From contig JAGTXZ010000002.1 in NCBI GenBank assembly GCA_018398575.1, forward strand, positions 1,924,501 through 1,988,500: a stretch of 64,000 nt of DNA. The letters run 5' to 3'. The stretch comes from Ampelomyces quisqualis. Taxonomy: Eukaryota; Ascomycota; Dothideomycetes; Pleosporales; Phaeosphaeriaceae. The first letter of the stretch is position 1, and every line of letters begins with the position of its first letter. Positions 21,998 through 32,189 of this stretch are shown in pieces. Both the position numbers and the translations under genes were made by a program. Under the pieces are notes generated by a model, which saw only the letters and a list, made by a program, of their open reading frames with translations, ran no database searches and was not told where the DNA came from.

Positions 21998-22002
21998 GCA
22001 GG
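21998..22002 (+). repeat. target-site duplication of A1 (GCAGG)
   Basis: GCAGG immediately precedes the A1 5' LTR and is repeated at 30200-30204 after the 3' LTR, giving a 5-bp duplication that defines the insertion in B2. Confidence 0.9.
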
Positions 22003-22219
22003 TGTAACAGGCTGCTGCCTAGTTAGTTCTTAGTTACAGAAAAACCTTAGCTCTCTGAACCAGAACACTAAAAACGCTCTAGACTAGAACACTAAAAACG
22101 TTCTAGACTAGAACACTAAAATTCTTTAGACTATAAAAACCCTTTAGGTAGCAATTAGGACAGGACACAAATTTACGTCTTTATTTCCTAGCATCTACTC
22201 TTAGAGTCTGCCCCTTACA
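22003..22219 (+). repeat. A1 5' LTR
   Basis: 217 bp. It contains three units of about 23 bp of the form AGACTAGAACACTAAAAACGCTCT between about 22058 and 22130, upstream of a TATA box. It matches 29983-30199 with C/T and G/A differences. The four-unit LTR of A2 is longer (261 bp). Confidence 0.95.
22132..22139 (+). promoter_or_regulatory. A1 LTR TATA box
   Basis: TATAAAAA follows the 23-bp repeat units in the LTR. The same box is at 30112-30119 in the 3' LTR, and a TATAAAAT box occupies the equivalent place in solo LTR F. Likely RNA polymerase II promoter (inference). Confidence 0.6.
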
Positions 22220-22249
22220 ATTAAATTTGTTAAACCTAACTAGGCTAAA

Positions 22250-23750
22250 GAGCTATTAGTAACCTCTAGTATAGAATAAGTAACTGTCTCTAAAACAGTA
22301 CAGGATATAATAGTACAAGCTATCTAGATAAGACGTAATAGCGTTCCTAAGTTAGTTATTAAGGACAAGTTTAATTAGATAATTATTAATAACTTCCTAA
22401 ACCTAGAGGAATAACAGATTAAGAAATAATTGCTATTAAACAGCCTTAAGAGAACGCCTACCTAGCAAGAAGTATATAACTCTCTAGTAGCTAGACTCTC
22501 TAACAATAGGAAAGAAAAGTCTCCTATAAGCGCAGATCTAGACTTAGTATTACTAGTAAGAAATCTGCAGGAACAAGTTACAAGGCTTACAGCCTAAGTA
22601 ACTCTAGAAACCTCTAGCTTTATATAAACCCCCTTAGAAAGCTTCCTCTTACCCTAAAAGACTTACAAAGTCTCTAACCTAAAAGCGTACAAAGGAGATT
22701 AAAAGGATTACTGCATCTTTAAGGCCTAAATAAAGTATAAACTAGAACACAACAGCGCAAGACTAGGCTCTTAAGCAGGCTATATCTTTAACTGCCTCAA
22801 GAGGTTAGTAGCTAGTATAGCCTTATCTTAAGTAACCTAGAACCTCTAGAGCTCTGCAAAAGAACTTTAGGACTTTCTAGATAACTAATTTAGTAACAAG
22901 CTACATAATAAAAGATTACAAAAGAAACTTTAAACAATCTAATAAAACAAATCTTCTCTCTAGAACTTTAACGCAGAGTTTATAAGGCTAGCCTATAACG
23001 TAGGCAAGAAAGATAACAAAGTAAACTTAAAAACAAGGTATCTAAGCGCTATCTAGCTAGACCTACAAGACAGGATAATCTTTGTAGAAACTAAACCTAA
23101 ATAGAGAATTTACAACTTTATAGACAGAGTAGCAATTATTAAAGAAAACTTATACAAAGTAAAACTTAGTAGTAAGCACACTAAAAGACAGAACGTTAGA
23201 AAACCTATAGATTAAGAACTTATAAGAGGACATTCTAAAAGGACTAAGAAAAAATCCTCTAAAGAGAAGAAAGCTAAGTAGGCTACTGTAGAAGAGTAGT
23301 TCTACTAGAGACAAAACAACTTATGCTTCTGCTGCAGTAAGTTAGGACACTACGCTAGTAAATGTAAACTATCTCTACCTTTAAAACTTGCTAAAGCTGT
23401 AGTAGCTAAGGCACAAGGCAAGAAAAAAAGCACACTAAAAGACAGAACGTTAGAAAACCTATAGATTAAGAACTTACAAGAGGACATTCTAAAAGGACTA
23501 AGAAAAATCCTCTAAAGAGAAGAAAGCTAAGTAGGCTACTATAGAAGAGTAGTTCTACTAGAGACAAAACAACTTATGCCTCTGCTGTAGTAAGTTAGGA
23601 CACTACGCTAGTAAATGTAAACTATCTCTACCTTTAAAACTTGCTAAAGCTGTAGTAGCTAAGGCACAAGGTAAGAAAAAAGAAAACACGTTAGAAAATA
23701 CTCTAAGCTTAGAAAATAAGTAACTCTTGTCTAAAGGCGCAGAAAGAAGT
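22250..23750 (+). pseudogene. gag: A1 gag remnant with duplicated zinc knuckle
   Basis: The capsid-like region is about 22670-23170, with FDLxNQF-, QNFNAEFIRLAYN- and FIDRVAIIKEN-type segments typical of gypsy gag. The CCHC knuckle CFCCSKLGHYASKC is intact at 23324-23365 (C-x2-C-x4-H-x4-C). A second copy, CLCCSKLGHYASKC, lies at 23577-23618 because of a tandem duplication. The duplication unit is not a multiple of three, so the second knuckle is in another frame. Stops elsewhere are TAG/TAA. Gag would package element RNA in the cytoplasmic particle. Confidence 0.88.
23175..23681 (+). repeat. 254-bp tandem duplication spanning the A1 zinc knuckle
   Basis: The unit beginning AGCACACTAAAAGACAG at 23175 is repeated from 23429 and ends near 23681. 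Copies are nearly identical, differing by an A-run length change and transitions. The 254/253-bp period shifts frame, so it disrupts gag-pol fusion. The high similarity suggests it arose late, or was homogenised. Confidence 0.9.
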
Positions 23751-23799
23751 ATAGTAACACAATACTAAAAGAGGATAAGAGATTTTAATAATTCTAGAG

Positions 23800-26700
23800 A
23801 AAATAGCTAGATAGAGAACCTATTACTATATATACTGTTGTTAATAAAATAATAGTTGCTTCTATAATAATTAACACTAGGTGTTTTACCTACGCTATAA
23901 CCTTAACTAAGTTTATCTACAAGAATAAGTTAGAGCGTAAGTTAATAGCTCTAAGAGAAATTATTAGAATTGCTAGAGCCTAGTCTTAGATAAAGACAGC
24001 TGTCTAAATAAGAGTTAATATTAATAGGCAAAAAGAGACGCTATAGGCCTATAAACTAGATAAAGACAAAGAATACAACCTAGTTCTAGGTTAACTATAG
24101 ATAAACTAGCATAATGTTACTATTGCACTAGCAAAGAAATTAATATATATCTACTCTACTTAGACGCAAGTTAGAAGTTAAAAGAGAAGGAAACCTCTTC
24201 TACTATAAAGCATTATAGTAGCTGCGCACTCTGCCTAGCTATAACAGAGCTAGAAAGACAAATCTATCTGCCTTTACGCTGCGTTAATAGCAGACATCTA
24301 AAAGGCTTTAAAAACTAAGCCTTAAGTAGACTCTAGGTTAGTGCTTCTAGATTACCTAAAAGGGAAATACAAAACCTTCCTACGCAAGAAAGCAGACTAA
24401 CTCCCTCTAGTAAGAGGACCTACTATTAATTATTCTATTAAGCTAGTAGAAAAAGATAGAAAGACTATAGAGGTACTATAGGGCCTACTATATAGCATGT
24501 TAAGAGAAGAACTTCTTGTGCTTTAAAAAGAGCTTACTTCTTACCTAGACTGTAGCTTTATATAAGTAAGCTAGTTAAGTGCCTCTGCACTAGTCCTATT
24601 TGTAAAGAAGCTAGAGAGGAGCCTATAGTTCTATATAGACTACTAGGCCCTTAACGCAATTACAAGAAAGGACTAATACCTGCTCCTACTTATCTAAAAG
24701 ACCTTAGCCTAGATTGTTAAAGCCAAATAGTTTGCTAAAGTAGATATTATTTAAGCTTTTTACAAGATTAGAATTGCTAAAGAAGACAAATAAAAGATAG
24801 CCTTCTAGACGCGCTTTAGCCTCTATAAGTAGCTTATAACACTCTTTAGACTTACAAACGCTTTAAGCACGTTCTAGAAATATATTAATTAGACACTAAG
24901 AGAACACCTAGATAATTTCTGTTTAGCCTATATAGACAACGTGTTAATATACATAAGTAGGTCTAAGGCAGACTATAAGAAAAAGGTAAAGCTAGTAATC
25001 TAGAAACTTAGAGCAGTAGATTTACATCTTAATGTAAAGAAAAGTAAGTTTAGCGTAAAGAAGACTAAATACCTTAGATTTATTATTAAAGCTAAGAAAA
25101 GAATAAGCAAAGACTTTAAGAAAGTAGCTGCTATACATTTCTAGAAGCCTCTTAAGACAGTTAAAGGAGTCTAGAGTTTTGTTAGCTTTGCTAACTTCTA
25201 ATAATAGTTTATAAAAGACTTCTTAGAGCTAGCTGCTCTATTAACTAGGCTAACTAGGAAAGGCGTAGCCTTTTACTAGGGCTCTAAACAATAGATGTCT
25301 TTTTATAAGCTAAAGGAAGCTTTTGTAGCAGAACTATCCTTAGCAAACTTTAATGTAAAGCTAGAGATAGTAGTAGAATATAACACCTTAGAATAGTTAA
25401 CTAGAGAAGTGCTGTCTTAATACAGCAGAGACAAACGCTTCTAGGCTGTAGCTTACTACTTAGCAAAGAATACAGCAGCAAAAGCTAACTACACTATCTA
25501 TAACAAGAAGCTGTTAGCTATAGTTAAGTGCTTAGAGCAGTAGAGAACTAAACTTTAGAGAGTAAAGTATTTTACTATGCTTACAGACTATAAGAACCTA
25601 GAATACTTTGCTACTACATAACTACTAATAGAAAGACACGTCTACTAAGCAGGGTTCTTTAGCATGTTTAATGCTAGATTTTAATACTGCTTAGAAAATG
25701 TTAACAGTAGAGCAGATGCTGTTTCTAAGAAAAAACAAGATCTTCTTTAAGGAAGAGCAGACGCATAGGTATAGTTCTAGACTTTCTAATTGTTTACTTC
25801 TGCTTTAGAAACTAAAGACAAAGAAGACTTAGTACTTACTACTCTCTTTACAGCTTAGTAGAAGGATATACTATAATAAGGAAAAGAAGAAATAGAGTAG
25901 CTTTAAAACGTGCTTGTAGACAAAGATACTGCGTTAACTACTTTTCTTATAGCTTAGCAAAGAGATATACTATAACAAGAGAAGGAGAAAACAAAGTAGC
26001 TTTAAAATATACTTGTAAACAAAGATGCTATGTTAACTACTTCTCTTGCAACTTAGCAGAAGAATATACTACTATAGAAGAAGAAAGAAATAGAGCAGCT
26101 TTAAAACAGGCTTATAGACAAAGACGCTGCGTTAAGAAAAAGAGATGTTACCTAAAGCTAGAATACTAAAAATTACTTTATAGTTAGAAAGAAAGCGCTT
26201 TAAAACGTACTTGTAGACAAAGACGCTACGTTAAGAGAAGGAAACGTTATCTATAACTAAGGTGCTAGGAAGCTCTTTGCAGCAAGAGACGCTCTAGATA
26301 CTACGAAAGAAACTATAGTACTATGCAAGACTACGCTTAGGCAAAGTCTTTACATAAGTAAACGCTCTAAAAGACTAATAGAGCCTACTATTAAGAAATT
26401 GTAGAAACAGGCTGTTTGTACAAATAAAACTTACTAATTAGCAGTTAACGCTATTAGGACAGGACAGCAAAAATTTCCTTCTTATCTAAGCCTAAAAGTT
26501 TTTCTAGCAGAGTGTAGCTTAGATAACTTAGGACGCCTACTCTATAGGAAGCGCAAATAGGTGCTAGAATGCGTAAACCTGTAAACCTATATTATTTTAG
26601 AAGTATATAATTCTCTAATTACTAGGCACTTAGGTAAAAAAAATATATACATAATATTAGCAAGAGATTACTTCTAGCCTAGAATGTTCTTAAGTATCTA

Positions 26701-27860
26701 GCAGTTTGTCTAGAACTGCGCAGTGTGTAGTAAGATAAAGCCTTAAAAAGAACTTAAACAAAGACTACTACGCCTACTCCTGCTTTTAGTCTAAATATAG
26801 AAGAAATTATTAGTAGACTTTATTATAGGCCTTTTGCTAAGCTATAGAATGTTACACTTTATAGTAGTTACTAACTAGCTAAGCAAAAACGCAGTACTTG
26901 TGCCTATTCTAGACCTAGAAGTTCTTACTATAGTTAAGGTATTTATTAAACAGGTAATTGCGTACTACTAGCTTTTAGACGCTATAGTGTCTAACAGAGA
27001 ATTACAATTTGTAAGCAAATTCTAGTCTTTACTCTATAATAAGCTTAGAATACAAAGAAGAGTCTTAACAGTATACTACTTCTAGACAGATAGCGCTATA
27101 GAGTAAATAAACAGTATAGTAGAAGCCTACTTAAGAGCTTTTGTAAACTAAGACTAGTTAAACTAGGCTGCTCTATGCCTACTAGCACAAATTGCAATAG
27201 CTAGACAAAATACAGCGTCTACAAGTGTTAGCCTATTCTTTCTCTAGCACAAGTACAACACAAACTCTATTTAGTTAGACCTAGAATAGACTACAGAGAA
27301 CTAGCACTAGTCTAGCAATAATAAAAGAGCTACTACTAAAGCAATAGTAACTAAGATAAAAGAAATAATAGACTATGTGCAATCAAAGATAGTAGAAGCA
27401 CAGTAAGAATAAGAACGCTAGGCTAATTACTATAGACAGAAAGCTTTAGAGCTCTATGTAAGAAATAAAGTATAGCTCTAGTATAGTTGCTTTATATCTA
27501 ATAAAAGACTTTTAAAAAAACTAGATTAGAAGAACAGAAAGTATACAGTAACAAAGGTTATTTTCTCTTACGTTGTAGAACTAAGCGTACCTTTTAGAGT
27601 GTACCTTAGATTTTACGTTAACTGCCTTTAGCTTAATACAAGAAATCTACTCCTGCACTAAAAGTTTAATAACTAGCAACTAGAAGCAATAGTAGTAAGC
27701 AAGAATAAAGCTAATAATAAGTACTTTGTTAACTATATTCTTGCAGAATAATAGAAGAAGAAAGGGCAAGGTATATAGCTGTAATACCTAGTAAAATAGG
27801 TAAAATACGCAGAACTAACGTAAAAACTATAAGTAAATGTTGCTAACACTATAGCTCTTA
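23800..27860 (+). pseudogene. pol: A1 pol remnant: protease, RT, RNase H, integrase, chromodomain
   Basis: Protease at about 23815-24000 reads IINTRC, where LIDTGC is expected. RT: FYIDY-stop-ALNAIT at 24629-24664, and the box YIDNVLIY from 24929, with the second Asp changed to Asn. RNase H is about 25280-25740 (ANYTIYNKKLLAIVKCLE, TMLTDYKNLEYF). Integrase: His region near 26633 (RHLG) and Cys pair CAVC at 26717-26728; core with VDFIIGLLLSYR; second Asp segment SNRELQFVSKF at 26991-27023, with Asp changed to Asn; and TDSAIEQINS. The chromodomain at 27717-27850 has YLVK-stop-VKYAELT. Stops fall on expected Gln or Trp. Full gypsy order, dead copy. Confidence 0.92.
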
Positions 27861-29965
27861 CTAAGTAGATAAACAATATAGAGATACAACTAGACTTAAA
27901 TAGGCTATTAGTAGAGTAACTGCCTACTCTAACTGCTAAATAAAATATATTAGTAGAGAAAGAGAGTAGAAAGAAGAGCTAAGAGTGCGCACAGCAGTGC
28001 TAAAAGAGATAACAGCGTTATGCACAAAAGAGATTACTAGAAAAGAGATAAACTTAAAACAAGTATAACAAGAACCTAAAGCATAGAAAATAACAAAGTA
28101 GCGCACTTAGTTGCGTTTAGAAACAATACCTAACACTAAGAAGTAACTAATAAAAGGAATGCAAGAATACTGTAATAGACAGAGCCTAAGACTAGAAGCT
28201 TTAGCAGAGGGTAGAGAAAGAAGAAGATACTTATATTTATTCTATTAGCTAACCTACAACTGCTCTAACTAGTTAACAGCAAGGATATAACTAGTAGTTA
28301 ACTGTCTCTAGAAACTAGATATAAAGAACCTAAATACTAATACCTAAGAACTAACGCAACAGTTCTACTAACTACCTAGAATAACCTAGAAACAGAGAAG
28401 AAAGAGTCTAGAAGCTTAGCGTTAACAGATTAAAGGTAAAGAATGTAAGAGAAAGAGCCTAAATTAACTTTAGAGATCTAGCTACTTAAGCTAGGCAATA
28501 GTTAGTTAAGACACAGCGTAACATAAATCTTTAGATAGTCTAAGAAAACCTAAGAAAAGGGTATAGAATTCTAATACTTAGACTGCGCTAGACTATAAAG
28601 ACTAGCAAGAATAATAACGTTTGTAATAAAAGTAGAGCTATAAGAACCTATAAGCCTAAAACGTAGAACGCAACATCTATTCTAATATATAAGTAGTATT
28701 AAGGAATATAAGACTAGTTTTACAGAGTCTAGGCTTAGTAATAGGATAAAGGTAAAGACTATAACAGAAAGTCTATTACTATAGAAATTACCTACAGGCG
28801 CTATACAGAAACTATAGCAAGGACACTATATACTAGAGCCTACCTTTCTACTATTAGAGGGCGCAATAGTTGCTATTACTAAATAATTAGTCTTAGCCTG
28901 CACTTTTACATTATACGTAGGCTTCTTATAGATGTTAGACTCTATTATATTAAGGTAATAGAGCAGCCTATTAGTAGTGCAAAGAGCGTTGCTAACGTAA
29001 GAAACTTAAAAGCCTACGCTAGAGATCTGTATGTTATACTCTTTAGCCTAATTAAATGTTAGTAGAATGCATATAACGCCTTAAGAAAACAAACTCTAAC
29101 AGAAAGAGAACAAATTAAAAAGAACTTATATTAGTGTAGAGCTACTATACGCTAGCGCTAATATTATTAAGCTTGCAAATAATAGTGTCTTACTTAATAA
29201 GAAGCTACTAAAGAAGCTAGTAGATGTCTACTAGGACATTAACCTTGTTAACCTTGTGCGTTAGACTCTAGTAGCTAGACTTATTACTACTATAAGACTT
29301 TGCCTAAGCAGCTCTAAGCTTGTTAACAAAGTTAGACTAGAGACTAGCAATTGTATACTGCGTTAATAGCTACTTAACCTTAGGATTACAAGTAAGCGCG
29401 TTACAAAGCAAAATAACTATAATCTTAAAGTAATTGTTAATCTAGGAATCAATTAGAATTAACTAAAAAAGTAAGAGAATATAGTAGTTAACTTATAGGC
29501 TTATATATAATATAAGTGTCTTTGCACTAAGAGTAGGTGCTTTTACTGCAAGTAATCTTATACTTAGACTTGTTACTCTTAAGCTAAGCAATAGCGCAGC
29601 CTAAACAATATAGTAGGTTAAGCTTAGCTTTAATAATAATGTCTAGTCTGTCCTATTACTAGTTAGTAACATACTTAGACCTAGCTTAGTGCCTTAGATA
29701 TAAAACTTACAATAAGAGAGTTAGCAGTACAACGCTTAGCTAAAGAACTATAAGAAGTGCGTAGACTTAGCATCTTTGCAAATAGCAGCACAGGCGCAAG
29801 AGATATATAGGTTAATAAGAAAGGTAACGCGCAAGTAAGTGTACAGAAGGCAAGGCTAGTATAGTATATAGTACTACCTAAAAAGAGAAGTAAGGGTGCA
29901 GAACAATAGATCTAAGTAAAGTAATTTTTATTTTAATAGTTACGCAGGTCTTAGCGCACCTAGCG
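27860..29965 (+). other. A1 long 3' region downstream of chromodomain
   Basis: About 2.1 kb between the chromodomain and the 3' LTR, conserved in A2 (47095-47891 and from 61158 on). A plus-strand frame reads plausibly as Gln/Lys/Arg-rich protein, with TAG/TAA only at likely Gln sites (for example near 28930-29100, CKERC-stop-RKKLKSLR). The minus strand also has semi-open stretches, so the coding strand is unclear. No domain recognised. Confidence 0.4.
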
Positions 29966-29966
29966 C

Positions 29967-29982
29967 TAGAGCAGGGGGATTA
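29967..29982 (+). promoter_or_regulatory. A1 polypurine tract
   Basis: AGAGCAGGGGGA followed by TTA lies immediately before the 3' LTR at 29983. A2 has the complement (TCCCTCTGCTCT) next to its LTR at 47098-47109. This is the expected plus-strand primer position. Confidence 0.75.
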
Positions 29983-30199
29983 TATAACAGGCTGCTGCCT
30001 AGTTAGTCTTTAGTTACAGAAAAACCTTAGCTCTCTAAACTAGAACACTAAAAACGCTCTAGACTAGAACACTAAAAACGTTTTAGACTAGAACACTAAA
30101 ATCCTCTAGACTATAAAAACCCTTTAGGTAGCAATTAGGATAGGACACAAATTCACGTCTTTATTTCCTAGTATCTACTCTTAGAGCTCGCTTCTTACA
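29983..30199 (+). repeat. A1 3' LTR
   Basis: 217 bp, starting TATAACAG (from TGTAACAG) and ending CTTACA, followed by the duplicated GCAGG. It carries the same three 23-bp units and TATA box as the 5' LTR. Confidence 0.95.
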
Positions 30200-30204
30200 G
30201 CAGG

Positions 30205-31500
30205 TAGTTTCTAATCTTTAGGTCTAATCTTATTTAGCACTAACTTAGCTAGTGTTTAAAGTACTTTATACGCTCTTCTGTTAACCTTTATTATTATTTC
30301 TAAAGCGTTGTTAGAGGCTATTGCAGAGCTCTCTCTACAAGAAGTTGTTCTAGGCTTCTGTATACTCTTTAGACGCCTGTATAATAGTCCTCTGTCTTAG
30401 CTTATAGAAGGCAACTAGTCTGTTAATTATTATCTAGTCTGTAAAGCTATAGTACTTTAAGAAGTTTTTAAAGCGCTCTAAAAAGTCTATAATATTAGTT
30501 CTATTAAATAATAGCATGTTTTCTGCTAGGTAAGATAGTAACTGTATTGTGTATAATAGGAGCTGTACTTAGTTAAAAGACTCTGCTAGGATTTAAAGAG
30601 CTCTTAATATTAAGTTATCTTAGCCTGTGCTTTTGCAACTAGAGTGCTCTTTTAATAGCTGTTTAGCCTACTTCTCTAGCGCACTACTTATATTTGCGCT
30701 AGCTTCTCTTATTAACTCTACAGGCGTTAGTTGTAGAGCTTTCTGTCTGTTAGGGTATTTAAGGCGTTAATAACTTAATATGCTGTTAAGCAGTTTTGTG
30801 TTATCTCTGCGTTGCTTTTATAGGCTACTTAAACAGTAGTTAGAGCTTATTTAAATAAACTAAAGAAGAGTAATAGCCTAGAAGACTAGAATTAAAGTTA
30901 CTGCTTTGTATAGAGTTGCTAAAAAGCTAAAGGCTTAAGCTTTTCTAATGTCTAATAGCGCTTCTGTTGTAAAGTCTACTAATTTCTTTCTAATTTCTTT
31001 ATACTTGCTGTCTAAGCAATTGTTAGTTTTCTCTTTCTTCTAACTATCTGTTTTAATATCTTTCTTAGTCTGCTCTTAGTTGTTTCTACTATCTATGCTT
31101 TAGGACTTCTTTAGTATACTATATACTTAGTAAGGCGCAATAACTTTACGCTTTTACTTAGCCTAATACAGCTTTAGCTGCAGCTTGCGTCTTGCTTCTT
31201 TAGCTATTGCTCTACTTTTTAAGGTCTGCTTAATCTTCTTTCTAACTTAATTCTAGTAGTAGCTAATCTAGGTACTTTAGATAGGCGTTGCTCTAGGCCT
31301 TCTAGATAGGCGTTAATTTAGATCCTACTTTCTGTTTCTCTGATCTTAGAGTACTAACTCCCTGTTCTTAGAATAGATACTAATTATATTCTAAAGAGAA
31401 CTGTAGTAGCTTGCTAAACACTTGTTAGACTATTAAGTTTCTGTAATTTCTAGGTTACAAGGACTATAGAAGAGCGTAGGTGTATGCGTAGGTGCGCAGC
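30205..31500 (-). pseudogene. gag: B2 gag remnant, proximal part
   Basis: Minus strand from the 5' LTR inward. It aligns with B1 48100-49402, including the capsid start near 30550-30480 (the counterpart of TNVTDFLERFKDFLKYY in B1). A1 interrupts the gene at 30200. A putative primer-binding region next to the LTR reads, on the minus strand, TATAGCAACTAATTAC, from an expected TGG-containing site. That last point is inference. Confidence 0.7.
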
Positions 31501-31550
31501 CTTCTAAGGCCTAGGCTAATAGAAATTTAGAGTTGTAATTAGTTGCTATA

Positions 31551-31737
31551 TATAGTAGAGTGTTATTTACCTTCAAGGCCTATTAGATTTGATATAGAAT
31601 TAAATATATTATTATTAGGTGTGTGTAGGTTGTTGTGTGTGTATCCTCTAATAGCCCTTTAGCTATTATATCTTGTCTATGCCCTTAGCTGTGCCCTAAG
31701 CATTCTTTAGACTTACTTCTTATATTACATTACTATA
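31551..31737 (-). repeat. B2 5' LTR
   Basis: 187 bp and near-identical to 8086-8272. It retains more GT/TG runs (GTGTGTAGGTTGTTGTGTGTGTATCC-like, about 31618-31645) than the other copies. It is followed by the ATAA target duplication at 31738-31741. Confidence 0.92.
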
Positions 31738-32189
31738 ATAATACAACACGTTAGCGCTAGGTAAAAGGCTATATAATACTAGGATAAAACTCTACTTACT
31801 TTTACTTGCACCTATAATTTAACTTACTGCTATAACTATATAATACTGCGTTACTATAACAAACACACTATAACTATATAATAATAACAATAGTACTGCA
31901 ACGCAAATACATGTAATTTTCTATACTATATTTACTATACTACGCTGTATATTACAACACTATTACAAGTAAGTATATAATGCAAGCACACCTACACACA
32001 CTAACTAAGCTATAGCTATTCTACTATTCTTGTACCTGCCTATACTATACTTAACTATTACGCGTAATATATTATATAATGCGCGCGTTATAAGAACACA
32101 ACAATAAGTACAAGTAGTAGCTACCTTAATTAAATAAATAGTATATAAGTAATGCAAAGACAATAACTACTAATAATGTATTATAGGTA

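Larger units (their letters stand above)
22003..30199 (+). mobile_element. Ty3/gypsy chromodomain retrotransposon A1
   Basis: 8197 bp with 217-bp LTRs (22003-22219, 29983-30199), ends TGTAACAG...CTTACA and target duplication GCAGG. Inserted in B2 gag in the opposite orientation. It has gag with a duplicated CCHC knuckle, protease, RT, RNase H, integrase and chromodomain, then an unusually long 2.1-kb 3' region. Homologous to A2 (46834-64000, minus). LTR differences are transitions, and coding frames are broken at Gln/Trp codons. Confidence 0.95.
8086..31737 (-). mobile_element. Ty3/gypsy retrotransposon B2 (with C1 and A1 nested inside)
   Basis: B2 is bounded by 187-bp LTRs at 8086-8272 and 31551-31737 and by the 4-bp target duplication ATAA (8082-8085, 31738-31741). 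Transcription would run right to left. Once C1 (8352-14596) and A1 (22003-30199) and their duplicated target bases are removed, about 9.2 kb remains. That is shorter than B1 because two segments matching B1 56.6-58.47 and 59.39-60.73 kb are missing. Gene order on the minus strand is gag, protease, RT, RNase H, integrase, then a long 3' region with an antisense frame. Many stop codons make it inactive. Confidence 0.92.
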
